DNA of 64,000 nucleotides from Acipenser ruthenus (GCF_902713425.1 NC_081217.1:21998159-22062158); one strand, 5' to 3'. Numbered from the stretch's first letter, positions 28,356 through 41,800 are shown. Made by a program: numbers and translations. Notes: a model not told the origin generated them from the sequence alone.

Positions 28356-29078
28356 ATGGGTCAGAGTCAAACGATCCCGCTGCAGCCGCCGGACGAGAAG
28401 CTGGACGTGGTGTTTGAGGTTTTCGCTCAAGCTGTGCTCCACGCTTCGCAGAAACTGAAGCAATACCTTGGCTTCGTGGACCCCCAGCAGACTTTACGCG
28501 TGAGCACCTGCACGCTGAACGCTGTTTTCCTGATTCACTTCATCAGTTTCTGCAAGGAGAAGGGCGTGGACGGCTGCATATCCACCTGTGCCATGACCAG
28601 ACAGCAGGAGATGCTGATGGGGGTCAGCTGGATCTGGACGCTCACCTGCTCAAGCAGGATCTCGGAGTTCCAGATCGCGGTGCGGTCGGTCCAGACCAGC
28701 GGGACGTACAGAGTGACCGAAATGGACGAGGATCCCTACCAGAAGAGGCTGGAACAGTCCATATCGGACCTGGACCGGAACAAGAGCTGTTTCGACAAGC
28801 TGTTTGATTTCTCCTCCTCCATTGGCGTGAACTGCATGAGCCTGTGCATTGTGTACGGCTTCCCGGGAAAGCCGAGAGAAATCCGGGGGGTGCTGAGCAA
28901 GGACCTCCTGCGCTTTAAAGCAGGGGAGAGCGGCAGCTTCACGGAAGAGATGCTGCTTCGTTACCTCCGGAGCGCGGACACTTTCATCACGACCACGGAG
29001 ATGATACAGAACCACCTGTGGAAGCAGAGCCGCGCCAGCGACAGCGAACACGTGTACGTGTACATCAACTTCCTGTGA
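28356..29078 (+). CDS. REP15: REP15, Rab15 effector protein
   Basis: REP15 binds Rab15-GTP and is needed for receptor recycling from the endocytic recycling compartment. It is a single-exon frame of 240 residues (236 in human). The start is the ATG at 28356, giving MGQSQTIPL, which matches the human start MGQK; Gly2 could accept a myristate. Family motifs seen are ASQKLKQYLGFVDP, NAVFLIHFISFCKEKGVD, SWIWTL, FPGKPREIRGVL and the C-terminal VYVYINFL. No transmembrane segment was seen. It stands alone on the plus strand between ADIPOR1 and CYB5R1. A splice acceptor just before the ATG (ACAGTAAAG near 28335) may mark a 5' UTR intron. A SINE begins 62 bp after the stop. Confidence 0.93.
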   Translation: MGQSQTIPLQPPDEKLDVVFEVFAQAVLHASQKLKQYLGFVDPQQTLRVSTCTLNAVFLIHFISFCKEKGVDGCISTCAMTRQQEMLMGVSWIWTLTCSSRISEFQIAVRSVQTSGTYRVTEMDEDPYQKRLEQSISDLDRNKSCFDKLFDFSSSIGVNCMSLCIVYGFPGKPREIRGVLSKDLLRFKAGESGSFTEEMLLRYLRSADTFITTTEMIQNHLWKQSRASDSEHVYVYINFL

Positions 29079-29140
29079 GAAGCCGTGCTTTATGTAATTC
29101 CTGAACTGAAAACTCACTATTTAAAAACAAACAAAAAAGG

Positions 29141-29335
29141 GTTTCGTGGGTTCAATCCCAGGTGGGGGACATTGCTGCTGTACCCTTGAGCAAGGTACTT
29201 TACCTAGATTGTTCCAGTACAAAGCCAACTGTATAAATGGGGAACTGTATGTAAAAATAATGTAATTGTATGTAAAAATAATGTGATATCTTGTAACTGT
29301 AAGTCACCCTGGATAAGGGCGTCTGCTAAGAAATA

Positions 29336-29339
<4 letters not shown>
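29141..29339 (+). mobile_element. V-SINE-like SINE, 5' truncated, in REP15 3' UTR
   Basis: It starts within the B box (CGTGGGTTCAATCCCAGG). The core CTGCTGTACCCTTGAGCAAG and the tail CTGGATAAGGGCGTCTGC then AAGAAATAAA follow. It is in the sense orientation with REP15. Its tail supplies AATAAA at 29332-29337. Confidence 0.9.

Positions 29340-29380
<41 letters not shown>
29340..29380. repeat. (TA)n microsatellite after SINE
   Basis: About 20 TA units directly follow the SINE tail. Confidence 0.95.
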
Positions 29381-29382
<2 letters not shown>

Positions 29383-30594
29383 ACTTTTATAAAAGTTTAA
29401 ACTAAAATAAGTTTAGTTAAAAGAAAAAAAATTGACTTAATAGCAAAGACATTTTAAAAAGGAGATAATAAAATATTGGGTTTAACCAAATAGCAAGACA
29501 CGACTTCTGAATGTTTGCATCCATTAAACACGTCCTTCAAACAAAACAGCGTTTATTTGCATTTTGGCTCTACTTGCTTCAAGCAAAGACAACCTATTGC
29601 CCTTGCAGTTTTTTCAAACGCCTTGAATCCACTTCTAAATTATAGAGAGAGAAGAGCAGTGATTAAATGTGGCAGATGGACAAGATCGCCCCCTACAGGT
29701 CATTCCAGGTAATTCCTGTTAAAACCCTCAAGTACATTGTGAACCGCTCTGCAGTTTGTGGTCGGTGTGTTTTGAATGCAGTTTGCTTGGAAAAGCAGAT
29801 GGATTTAAAAAAAAAAGTTTTTGGAAACTTTTACATACAGGTAGGTGCACAAAATGTCAACCAACTTAAATCTCAATAGCGTTCAGTAGCGACTTTATGC
29901 TGACTCACGTAACACTAAACTCACGGTGTTTGAACCCTAGCAATGTGCAAGATGTATACTTTTTAATGCTTTTCAATCCTTTGATAACACAGTAATGTTA
30001 TATAGTGGTGTGATGCGGCCATGTGAAATGTCTGTTTCAGATGGAGGTATCACATGACTCCTCTCAGGTATGAGACAGAAATGCCGTCCCATTAAGATTA
30101 GTTACAGTAGTCAATGGTTCTTGGGGTGCTTTGTATGGCACAGGTTGAATCTCACCCCACCCCGAAGACAGAAAGCCTCTGTGGGGTGGACCTCAGCTTG
30201 CATGGCCCAGCTTCCTACACTATGATATTGCATACCTGCACTCTTGTGATGTGCATAGACACAGGGTCTGTGGTAACGATCAAAACGACAGCAGAGTTAA
30301 ACCTGCCACCCCAGAATTCATCACCCTGATATTCTGAGGACATCATTTCACTTGCAGTTTGATTTCTAAAGAGGCTCAATGCATCCCTCCTGCAGGGGGG
30401 TGAATACAGAATGAAACGATGGTGGTATTTACAGTAGATCTGGCACCGTTCAGAAGATCATTAGAGCCCTATGCTTTGTATCATGGTTTTAAATCAGCAA
30501 AAACAAACAAAAAAAAAAAGAGACATATTGCTTATCAAAATGACAAATAAAAACGATCAAACAAACCCTCAGGTCAGCTGTGCACGCAGAATAA
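29381..30594. other. Intergenic, no gene seen
   Basis: This lies between REP15 and the CYB5R1 3' end. It is A/T-rich, with an AATAAA near 29466 that could also end REP15 transcripts. No coding signal was recognised. Confidence 0.55.
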
Positions 30595-30600
30595 TTTATT
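30595..30600 (-). terminator. Candidate CYB5R1 poly(A) signal
   Basis: AATAAA on the minus strand, about 1.15 kb past the stop. The stretch 30601-31751 would be the 3' UTR. Confidence 0.45.
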
Positions 30601-31751
30601 AATGCTTGATGCAAACGACACACATTTCCCAGCCACAGCGGATCCCAGCAGTGCAATCACTGCAGACCATGCTGACGAGATCAGATCATAAGGAAACAGA
30701 TGCAAGTGTGTTTGATTCCAGCTGTTACACTGCAGCCCCCGCAAACAATTACTTTTATTAGAGTGGGGGGGTTCAACAGCTGCTTAGCAGAGAAACAAAC
30801 ACCTTCCTGCAGCGTCACAGGCTGATGTTCAAAACGTTTTAATAAAAGATTCAAAGCTAGCTCTGAAATGATCCTACTTGCACACAAGTACTTTGTTGGT
30901 TCAATAACATAAGGCTTGTTATTATTGTTACTATTATTAATTTTGCAAAGTAAATGCATTGAATTTAAAATGAGATCTGCAAGTTGAGGAAGATGCTTTG
31001 GGGAAAAAACATGTTGAACTCAAAAAAGCAAACTCCTCTCATTTCAAAGTTGTACAGTATCTTACACCCAAACCACACCCAGCAGCGTCCCTCTGCATAT
31101 AGTAGAAACACACACACACACACACATTGAATGTTAACTATGCCACATCAAAAGGCACGACTTGCATTCCAGCTACAGCAGGTGTGTGTCCGTGCGCACC
31201 CGTTAAAGCCACGTCTGTATAATTTTGGCAGGTTAAATGTTTTGAAGTGCATTATGACATCAGCAGCCCTGTCAGGCTTCCTCTCTCATACAAATACCAC
31301 TTTCTAAAAGGAAGAAAAAACCCCACTCCAGAAGAGAGTTAAACTTAGCAGGTGGAGCGCCAGAGTCCTGCAGCAAAACTAACAGACAGCAAAGCAAGCC
31401 TACAACACCAACGCTGCAGCCTCGCCTGCTTACATTCCAATAGTTTTACCTTGGAACTCTGATGGGAGCGCTTTCCAATTTACACACACTCTTCCTACAC
31501 TGCAGAAAACTTAAATCTGCAGACCGCTAAATGAATCCAGATTACGTGCATCTGTGCTCAATTTGCTTGGCTTTCTCAGTGCACTGTTAATTATTTAATT
31601 AGTTCCCTCAGGGTAGTCTTTTTATAAATGTAGGGTAACCCCCCTCCCCCCGCTTGTATTTTCTGGAGTTGTTGTTGTTTATTCCTTTCAGAAAACCCGG
31701 GCGTCTGAGCTGTGCTGCAGAGGAAGCCCTGGGGGGCTGCAGCGTGTCCCT

Positions 31752-34700
31752 CTAGTAGACAAAGCGATGCCCCTGGCGGTAGCCCAGCTTGTCCAGGTTG
31801 GGGGAGCATGCGAACTGGATCATGGGAGGGGGTCCGCACATCAGGACCAGGGTGTCGCTGGCTGGGGGGGGCAGGTGCTCCTGGATCATGTCGGCGCTCA
31901 CAAAGCCCTGGCTGTAATCCCAGCCTGCAAAGACAGCACAGAGACAAGCAAGCGGTCAGGGCAGGGACACAGAGGTCAACAAAACACAAGGGTTAAGAGA
32001 CGTCCCATTAGCCTTTAACCCGCAGCAACTGCTGGACTTTAAAAGATATTTTAGAACAGCAAAGAATCCCTCCTGGATTGCATTAACTGCTGCCCGGAAA
32101 TAACCAGGGACAGAACAGCAAACACCCCGCGGAACACTGCATCCAGCCAATCACGCCCGGTCTCACCTACCTGACCGGAAGCCAGCCTATCACAGAGCTC
32201 TCAGTTCAACCAATCACAGTCAGGGACTAAACCACACTCTTCCAGTACAAACAGGTGTCTGAACTGCCTCTCAGCAGGCCTATCCTTTCCACACAGCCAC
32301 AGAGAGATGGAAAAGCCCCCTAGAGGCGAGCTGCTGTACCTTCAGGGGCCTGGTCCACAGTGAGCCACAGTTTGAAACGGTCGGGGTGCCTGGCTTGGAC
32401 CTCTTCCAGCTCGTCACGAAGCAGAATGTCCTTTTCAGTCTGTTACAAAACCAGAAATAAATACGCAAGCAAAACGCTCCAATGCAGTCTGCAGTGCAAT
32501 ACAATATTACAAGTGCTGCTGGAAGTCAGGCTGACAGTACGATGGTTAACGTTACAGCTATGCAGTGAACATGGCAAAGTTTCTCATCTTCTCATCAAGA
32601 ACAGAGGGTCCAGAGATCATGCAGCTGGAGCCAGCACGAGGCAGGGTGTATCCCATTCTAATCAAGCCCCCTTGTGGCTGCCTGGGGGGATTTACTGACC
32701 TGGTTGGCAAACAGCAAGGAGCATGTGGTCTGATCGCTGGGGTCCTTCATGATGGCCCGGACCAGCTGCAACATCGGGGTGATTCCTGAAGGGGGAGCCA
32801 CACAACAACAACCACCCTGTCAACACCTGGACACCTGCAGTAAATACAATTGCGCGGGGGTGCCCAAGCTCAACTATACAATTACCTTGCAGATCAGTTA
32901 CACAAATACAATTGTAATTGACTCCAGTTACTGTGGAATTGCCCAAAACACCCAACAACGTCATGCAATTGTGGCACAAGTCTGTGTGTGTGTGTGTGTG
33001 TGTATATACAGAGAAGCGTTATACTCATAGGAAATGCACCTACCCGTCCCTCCAGCGATCAGCCCCACAGATCTGGCAGTCCTGATCTCTGCTGGAGTCT
33101 TCTTGTCGGGCTGGATTGCAAAGTTCCCTGAAACAGCAGCAGAGGGAGGCGCAGCTTTAGATCCGGGTTTCAAAAAAAGGTCAAACTAAAAGACGCTCAG
33201 TCAAGCAGACAAGCGTTCCAGCCCGGGGGGGGGGGGGGGGGGCCTTCAGCGTGCCGATGAAGAAGGGCACATGCTCTTGTGTTGAGGGGTTACTTGCATG
33301 AAGGGTGCTGCTGTTTCTGCTACCCTCCCTGACTGATTCCTGCCCCATTCCAGGCTGGTGCATTTGCATTTGCACTGTGCAGGAGTGCGAAACGTGGGTG
33401 TGTTCTGTATAGAACGATAAAACACATTCCTACAGCAATGCTGTCGGTTTAAATAGGCAGGGGACTATAATTACAGCAGGCGGTCAAATGAAGTTGTTGT
33501 TTTGGAACGCTGCGTGGGTTTATTTCACAGGCGCAGGCTTGCTAGTGCATCATTAAAAGGGAAGGGCAGAATGCTGTTGGAATTCTTATTGTGTATTTGA
33601 GAGAGGAGCTGCTCTTGTCTCTTACCGTTCCCCTTGTACTCCAGCAGCCCCCCAGGCCCTCTGAAATCCACCACATCTCCGACCTGCAGGCTCTCCAGGT
33701 ACTGCGACATCTTGCCTCCCTCAAGGAACTTGGGGTGCACGTTCTTGAAGTAGATCTGTATATTGGAGTTAGCACATTGAACACTGTGCAAATGTATTCT
33801 GCTAGCTCTGTTCTCTAATGCAAGTTTGTGCAGCGATGAAGACCGTGTAGTCATGCTTTCTGCGACCGTAAAAAAACAAGATTAAAAAAAGAAAAGTACA
33901 CTCTAGCTTTGAAGACGAGGGGGTATGAAGATTTAGGATGGGGTTAGTCACATTTTTTACAGCATCGTTCATGCGATATGTTGCAAGCCGCTTTCCCTCC
34001 AACTGCGTCTGCCAAAACCGAAACGATTCTTCAAAGCTGAGGCGTACAGGCGGATTAAACAGATACAGAGCATTCTCGGACATCTTACCTTCACCACGAG
34101 ATCCACAAAGCCCTTGTCATCGTCACTGGACACAGGGGTGTACGGACGGACAACGAGGTTCCCGTCAATCCGCGCAGAGAGATACACGTGCTTTCCTGGA
34201 CAAGACAAACCAAGTTCACAATGCGAAGCACAGAAGAGGCACAGAAGAGGGTGAAATGAACAAGGCAGTGGAAGAGCACAGTGTTTGCTCAGTCACTGAC
34301 ATAATAAAACAAACAGCTTACCAACAGGCAGCCCCAGGATGTGTGCCGGAGAGGGCAAGGCGAAGCGAAACCTCCTGGTGTCGTGGCTGATCACCTGTAA
34401 TGGAAACACAGTCTCAGTGGCGGTTCTGTGATAGTACAGTACCCCCGTGGTGGAGGGCTGGCAATCCGAACCATCGGACCGTGTCTATTGAGATCAAAGA
34501 GCCTCCGTGTTACCCAAGACTTTCCACCTCGGGTTAGCAAACGAAGCACTGAGTCGCGATTTAGTTACAGACGTTTACACATAAACGCAAGTCTGATCCC
34601 TCACCTAGATCCTCTCTTGACCCTACGACACGTTCATGAAGTGGTTGAATGGATCATGTTCTAAAGGGAGAGCTGTGTAGAAAACCCAGTGTCTATACAG

Positions 34701-36913
34701 GGATATCTAGAGCAGTACGTGCGCTGCCTGCTGCAGTGTTCAGGGCGCGGGCTCTGGAGCTGTACCTCCTTGTCGATGAGCCGCAGCTGGTATTTCACGG
34801 TGGGGTCGGCCAGGGTCAGCGGGCTCTTCTTCTTCTTGCCCAGGATCAGGGTCCCCATGAAGTAGCCCAAAGTGGAGAGAACCAGCACCCCAGCGACCAC
34901 CAGCACTCCTGTCGTCTGTGCAGCAGAGAGAGAGAGAGAGAGAGAGAGGGCATTGTTACTCTTAAGTGACATGAATTGCCCACACTGCATTTCCATTGGA
35001 CATTTAAATTAGAGGACATTTACAAGACAGGGAAAAAGTTCAGCTGCAAAACAAAAACCGGAGAGACAGATCACTGAAGGTTCACTGCATGCACTTTTAG
35101 CATTATATAAATACACACAAACAAACACCATCATTTTTGTTACTGAAGCCTCTATAAGGGCAGCGCAGCCACCCTTGATGTTAGATTTCGCTTTGCAGTG
35201 CAGGGAGCAGCCGGGTCAGCTAACACAGACATTCTGCAAACGCCTGCAAATACTGACTCAAGAATACAACCGAGCGCAATGCGAGGAGCAATGCATACAG
35301 TCCTGACAGCACAAGAAGCAGCTCTACAAAAACACCAGGGGTGCATTCCTCTGTCCTGCACTGGGGTCCTGCATTCAGCCACGGTTAAGATGTTCATCCA
35401 GCGTGTCTGAAGCATGACAAACTGCTTCAAGCTGAGAGAAGGGGGCTCTGCTGCCCAGTCAGTTGGAAACAGATTCCTTGGTTAATGTTGATTCCATGTT
35501 TCCATAGTTTATTTTTCTGCTTCCTCCGGGATGACCACCTTGTTGCTCTTCCAGTTTGTTTACATTCCCTGCAGTAAGGAATGTAAACGCTGTTGCTTTC
35601 AGCTGCGGGCTTGGAAACCCACACCAGCCCTGCAGCACCCAGTCCTGGGTCTTCAGTGACGCATAGTACTTAAATCATGAAATGATTCAGCAGCCAGTAG
35701 TCTGTTAATCCTACTGTTCCTTCCCTTATATAGCTGCATGAACCACTTCAAACAGGCACCCTACAGACGCTGGTGAGACTTCAAGTGGAGCCCATGCTAC
35801 CAGACTGTAACGTTAACAGTGCCCGCTGCAGGATCTGATCAATCGTCTCTGTACATGGTAAGACATGTTTTTAAGTTATGAAATAACCAGGTTTAGTACT
35901 CTGCAAGGAAAGGCTGGCCACGCCACAGTTCTTGTGTATATTTAAACAAGTGACTCACTTCTCCACAGCTCCGTCTCGGCTTTCTACAGCCACACCCCTT
36001 CACAATTCAATAGCACACAGTCAGTTGATGGTATTACTAGGGCTGTGTCTCCGACTCTCTCATTATTATTATTATCACGGCCAGCGTGATCTCCACATCG
36101 CACCGCAGCACACAGTCCAGGAGCCCGGCAGTCTGAGTCTGGCATCCGGAACAAACACGCCTCTTAATCTTCAGGGGAAAGGGTCCGATTTGTTGTTAAG
36201 GATATTTAGGGGCCCTGTGTTCTCTCATTAGATTATATGTGCAGAGAACAAAAATGCTGCACAATGATTAAAAAAACACCAGATGTAGCCTTGTGTTCCT
36301 TGTTACAGCTGGTTTGAGCTGGTTTTTAGCCACAGTATTTTAAATACGCAACTATTCAGACTTCACGGACTGCCGTCCTCCCCCCGCCAGACTACACTAG
36401 AGTCGGCTTACCTGTACCTGTCATGACGTCTCTGCATGGCGAGTGGATTACAAGACACCATATGTCAGGCGTGGTCAGTACTAGCAGCACGAAACCAGAC
36501 GGCTTTCTCGTTTAACTTTTACACAAGATAACAACAGAGGCGGTCAATTCCAGATTTTCATGCAAAGCATTACAGTTCAGTACAGAGGAATGGATTCACG
36601 CCAGTCGGCCTATATCCCTGATAAAACACTGCTGGTCACAGAAGAGGTATCATGAATCGGCTAGACTGAAAAAAAAAAAATCAAGCATTGATAATTTCAT
36701 TTTCTTTAATATATATTATAGAAGCACCTACGCCTGCTTTTCACCTTTAAAAAAAATACACTTTTAATACTGGCTGCTAGGAGAGAAGAATCTGCAACAG
36801 AAGCCTATTGAGAATTGCCAGAATACCCCCTGTATTATTTTCTACTCGGTTAAGTTACCTTCCACTTAACCGACACTGCAGAGACGCATACATACCGCTG
36901 CCGTGTAACCCAT
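31752..36913 (-). CDS. CYB5R1: CYB5R1, NADH-cytochrome b5 reductase 1
   Basis: This is an FAD enzyme that passes electrons from NADH to cytochrome b5 on membranes. Coding exons: 36896-36913 (MGYTAA), 34766-34915, 34322-34394, 34089-34195, 33626-33755, 33044-33127, 32700-32785, 32340-32439 and 31752-31924. The total is 921 bp, or 306 residues (305 in human). The N-terminal hydrophobic anchor is at about residues 9-32 ([18 protein letters not shown]). The FAD motif is [11 protein letters not shown] with GGKMSQYL. The NADH side is [14 protein letters not shown] and [16 protein letters not shown]. Every junction keeps frame, and the donor after LLFANQ is the weak GTCAGT. The paralogue choice (1 rather than 3) rests on the anchor and on the ADIPOR1/KLHL12/RABIF neighbours. 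Intron 1 (34916-36889) holds nothing recognised. Confidence 0.95.
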
Positions 36914-37060
36914 CGTGGAACTGCAGATCCAGGTACTGGACGGGTTCGAGTTCACACGGACAGACAGAGAAGACGTTACTGCCAAGCCCACGCAGCTCCA
37001 GACGACTCCGCCTTTATCCCACAATCCTAGGAGGCAAACCCCACCCGCTGAAGGAACCAA
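36914..37060 (-). promoter_or_regulatory. CYB5R1 5' UTR and promoter region
   Basis: This is the moderately CpG-containing DNA directly upstream of the ATG at 36913. A noncoding leader is expected here, but no TATA box was seen. Confidence 0.4.
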
Positions 37061-37995
37061 GGGCAAACACTGCGGACGCAACCGCGGAGAGGGGTCTTAT
37101 TGCACAGCGCCGCCGGTGGCCAAACCGATTGTTACAGTAATGTTACTTTAGAACGTCAGTTCAGAAAAACAACACCACCCACTATTGTAATAACATGTGT
37201 ATTGTCCTGACCCCCTCAAAATGATGCAGTTCCCCCCCATGCTTTTTTTTGTTTTTGTTTTATCATAGTTGAAAGTGGTGTGCCGTGTTAATTTTGAATA
37301 TGTTTTTTTTTTTTTACCGTACCTCTCTGTGTTTAACATTGCTTACCTGTACTGTAACATGCTTTGTTACACTGTGTTATGTTTTTACTGCGCTAAATTA
37401 ATTTTTTGTAAGGGATTACACTGTTGGACAAACACAATACTGCACAAGAGGCGTATTTCAGAAATCCATCCATATTTATTGCGTGTAAAAAATCAGACGA
37501 AAAAAAAAAAACAGAACTCAGACGACATGTTTATTGAGCAGTACAACGATAATAACGGAGCGCCCTGTTATTTTACACAAGTACATGTGAAGCATGTCTC
37601 ATGTTAACCCTAACAATAATACAAACACACTGTAGGCACTTTGTTTTCATTTATACAAAAGGAACGCTATACAAAATATAATCCCCGTACTTGCTCAAAC
37701 AGAACTGGGTCATTTTTATAGGTTATTTTAAAAACACTTCTCTATAGTATCATGAAATAAAAGGTCGTTTTCAATGTCATTGGCGTTGCTGCGCACTATC
37801 TAATGTAGAGTGGGCGGGGCTGGTAGAGGTCACATGATCACATGATTGGCGTGGAATGAGAAAGGCTTTTGGTCCCAGTTCAGAAACACTGATCAAGTTT
37901 AATCGCATTGGGCTTGATGATCTGTTGGCTGGAGCTGTGCTTTGTGAATAGGAATACGTGTCAGAAATATAGAACACATGTTGCATTTCTTTCAT

Positions 37996-38009
37996 CCACT
38001 AGGGGGCGG
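37996..38009 (+). promoter_or_regulatory. CTCF-type motif
   Basis: CCACTAGGGGGCGG fits the CTCF core consensus CCASYAGRKGGCRS at each position. Binding is not shown. Confidence 0.45.
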
Positions 38010-38053
38010 GCTGTCGCAGGGGGACATGGTAATGGCTGCCCTCCTCTTTACCA

Positions 38054-38201
38054 CAGGAACCTGAGACTCCCCTTGCATAGCAGTGTGATCCAGTCCGGGT
38101 TTCACTATGAGTTTAATTTGTTAGCTGTGGCTAATCAAGCTCATTTTAAAACCTGGAACTGGGAAAACTGCTATGCAACAGGAGTCTTATTTCAATCCCT
38201 G
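38054..38201. mobile_element. hAT-like MITE, copy 2
   Basis: The left end is CAGGAACCTGAGACTCC, CTTGCATAGCAG. The right end is CTGCTATGCAACAGGAGTC, TTATTTCAATCCCTG. The arms are near-perfect inverses with an inner TCATTTTAAAACCTGGAAC. It belongs with the copies at 14572 and 59987. Confidence 0.7.
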
Positions 38202-38846
38202 AACACATCAATTGGGAAAAATAAATATGATGCGAATTCAAAAGGTTGAATGTGTTCCTCTAAGCTGTAGGCCTGGTTCTCCATTTCATCCAGTATCCCT
38301 TCTTAAACCGTCTCCCTCCAATTGCAATCTGGGGCTGGACCAGTCGGCATTGCAGTCAATATTCAAATCTATAACAAGGGCAGAAATACATATCCCTGAT
38401 ATGGACACGGTTCTGGGTTTTGGTCTGGCAACTGTTTCTGCTTGCTTTGGGTTTTTGTTTTTTATTATTTGTAAGCAGTTCTGGGTTGTAGTGATGTTGG
38501 TAAGGTTCCCCGAACACATTTCAGGAGACCCATTTGGAGAGATCCATTTCTGCTAGGTAGTAATGGTGACTTCACATCACCAATGTGGGAGCCTTTCACG
38601 ATCTTGTAAAGGCATGGCGTTTCTGTACACTGGCGGTTTGGGATTGCTATCGCCTAGCCCCAGACTAACTCGTATCCAGGCATATTCAGACTGTTCGAAA
38701 ATGAAACAATTGGTAGACGTGGCCATTTTCATGTGGGTGCTTCTTCCTCCGTCAAAACCTGAACTGGAGAGACCGCTTTCCAACCAGCCACACTGGGTCC
38801 GTTTCAAACCATGTCCTGTGTGAGGGTGAGGGGGGTCCTACCCCCG

Positions 38847-41800
38847 TCACTGCCGCTCCCAGGTCTCACAGAGCAGCGGGCTCAGCACGCCGCTGTGGTT
38901 GTGGCCGAGCGTGCGGAGCTGCGTGAGCCGGCCCAGCAGACGGGCGAAGTGCTGGGGATCCTCGGGGTGTCGGAGCTTGGAGAACTTGTACAGGAGCTCC
39001 AGCAGCGGCTCCTGCAGTCTCTCCACCTGCTCCCGGCTCTTCAGCAACGGGCGGTCTGAGAGGGGTTAGAGAAGGTGCAAGGGTGTTAAGAGATAACACT
39101 GACTGCAGTGCAGCAATGCTGAGGTACAGTAATCAGCATTCTCAGAGCTTCTTACTGCATCATCATCACAAGAAAAAAAAAAGCCTTTTACACTGAAGAA
39201 ATAAACACATTGAATCTTGTTTATTTGTGGTATGGTGAAACAAATATATATGCTATTGACTATTTGCAGGAAGTAGTTTCTAGAATCGGGCCCCTTTCAT
39301 CCTAGATACAGACATTTCCAATCTGGGAGGCATTTCTGACCTGCGGTCTGTGATTTCTATTATAGATCAAGCTCCAGGCTGACTGCATCCAGGCATATTC
39401 AGTGTAATTGTGGTACAACAAGAATTAATAGAGGATGCTATTAAGCAGTGTGGAGTAGTGTTTAGGGCTCTGGACTCTTGACCGGAGGGTTGTGGGTTCA
39501 ATCCCCAATGGGGGACACTGCTGTTGTACCCTTGAGCAAGGTACTTTACCTAGATTGCTCCATTAAAAACCCAACTGTATAAATGGGTAATTGTATGTAA
39601 AAATAATGTGATATCTTGTAATAATTGTAAGTCGCCCTGGATAAGGGTGTCTGCTAAGAAATAAATAATAATAATAATAATAATAATAATATTAAAACTA
39701 GTTGGTAGAAGGAGTGATAAAAATGTTTCCTCACAAGCCGAGTCATCTGAGTTATTAAAACGACATTTCAAATCCATAATCAAAAGAACTCTGGTTCATT
39801 TAAAAATGATATCATTTGCAAGTTGAATTAAGAACCCCTCAATGAATGCAGCGCACGTGCAATCACATGCTGATAGTGACAGACCTCTGTGTTTTGACAT
39901 CACTGTGATCTCACACTTCAGTTTCATGTTGCGGGTTGCACAATGACTGCCTGCAGGGTCTGCTGGTGTAACCCTGTGAAATGCGGGCTCTGCAGTGGGA
40001 GCCCCTGTGGTTCTGAGGCACGCATGGGTTTGACTCACCAGAGAAGAGCAGCGCCATGGCAGCGAGGAGCGCGTACTCCTGCTCCGTCACGTTCAGGTCA
40101 CGCAGGCTCCTGTAGAAGTTATACACCGGCCTGACCACATCGTCTCCAGCAGCAGCTGCAGGAGGGAAACACAGCCTGGGTCAGCTATCCCACCTCCAAG
40201 CACACTTGCTCACACGCTAGGGCGAGACCATAACTATAATCAGTCAAAACAGAGCTGAGCCTGGCTATTCAAAGAATGTGTTTTTTTATTAAATAATCTT
40301 TATGAACAGGGTGCTGTTGAAGCCCGTCTATATATCTACATGATGTACCGGGAGGATGTGTTGAGGCGTCTTGCTCAGGGTTTGGTGAGTAAACTGGCTT
40401 CCCATCAAGGCTCGTCCCATACCCAGCAAACCACGGCAGCCCGACAGAATCTGAAACACAGATCACGAAGACGGACCCCGTTTACTGAAGAAGCCGCTCG
40501 GGGCTCGGATTAAAGATCACAGAAAGATGACGGGCGGATGGAACCACACTCCGGGTGTCAATCGTCACACCAGGGATTGCTTGACCAGGTCGATGCAGAC
40601 ACACTTGAGTTGTCTGTCTGCACAGAGCGGAGGCGTCCAGCTGTGCCTCACATGGGTGACCCTTTAGGTGCTAAAGGCAGGATCTAGGGCTCAATGGATC
40701 TGACACCTCAACACTAGAAATCAGATGGGATCCCTCATAGCACAGATGTTAATTGCGTCCTACCTGGTCCCGCCCGCTGCAGCCCTTCTCCAGTGCTCTC
40801 GTTGTACAGCTGGGCTGAGTGCAGGAACATGGCTTCAACCATGGAGCCTCTCAGCAGCGCAGCCTGATCATCGTGGTGCAGCTGCAGGAACCCTGAGAGA
40901 GAGAGAGAGAGAGATCCCATGGTGCATTCTGCAGACACAGAACAGCAGACAGTCTATATTTAAGTCTAGTGCACGGCACTGAAGCTAACCTGCTTCAAAA
41001 TAAACAGCATTAAAAAAGGGAATAGCCATAAATGTGAGCGTCTTTTTTCAAGTGACATGTGAGACCTGCAGAGCTCTACATCAGCTGAGATCTGTGTTAG
41101 CTGCATGTTTGTGTTAGATGCATGGTTGTGTTAGATGCATGGTTGTGTCAGCTGCTTGAATGCAGTCCGGTCCAGGGAAGAGTCTGTTCCAAGGGGAAGG
41201 GTGACCAGCTTACCAGGCAGGCTCTTAGTGAACTCATGCAGTGCTGCTGTGCCGGACAGCCTCAGGGCTCCCAGGCCAGGGCCAGCCACCTCGCCTCGCT
41301 GCTGGAGAAACAGGGAGATACACAGTCACCAACACAGCGTAAAAGATCAAAGGCAGCTGAATGCATTGAGATGAGAGCCCGGCGACCTGAAGAGTTTCAT
41401 AATGCCCCAGTGACCTCCAGCTGTGTGGCTGCACGTTCCCTGCTGTTTACCAGCAGAGCCATTCGGAGACGATGTTCTGGGAAACTTCATCACTGTTAGT
41501 CTGGCTGTGATTTCTCATGCAAAGGTTCCCAGTTCTGCCTGAAACTCATTCAGTAACTCGCCTGCCAAGTTGGAGTGGCTGTGCAGCTGTGTCCGTGAGA
41601 AGAGAACGCAAGAGAAGAGGAAACAGAAAAAGGGAGCACCGTTGAGTCAGGGTCAGGTCCCTGTACTGGGATTCAGTGTATTGAAACCCCAGTCCCTGAA
41701 TGAGTGGATATGGCTGCTGCAGTTTGTTCAGAGCGTACTATAACACGCAGTCTATAACATGACACAGCCGCCTTGGGTTTCCATGTCACTATATGTGCAT

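Larger units (their letters stand above)
37061..38846. other. Intergenic between CYB5R1 and NR1H5
   Basis: No gene was recognised. It includes T/A-runs near 37300 and 37500, a CTCF-type motif at 37996-38009 and a hAT-like MITE at 38054-38201. Confidence 0.55.
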
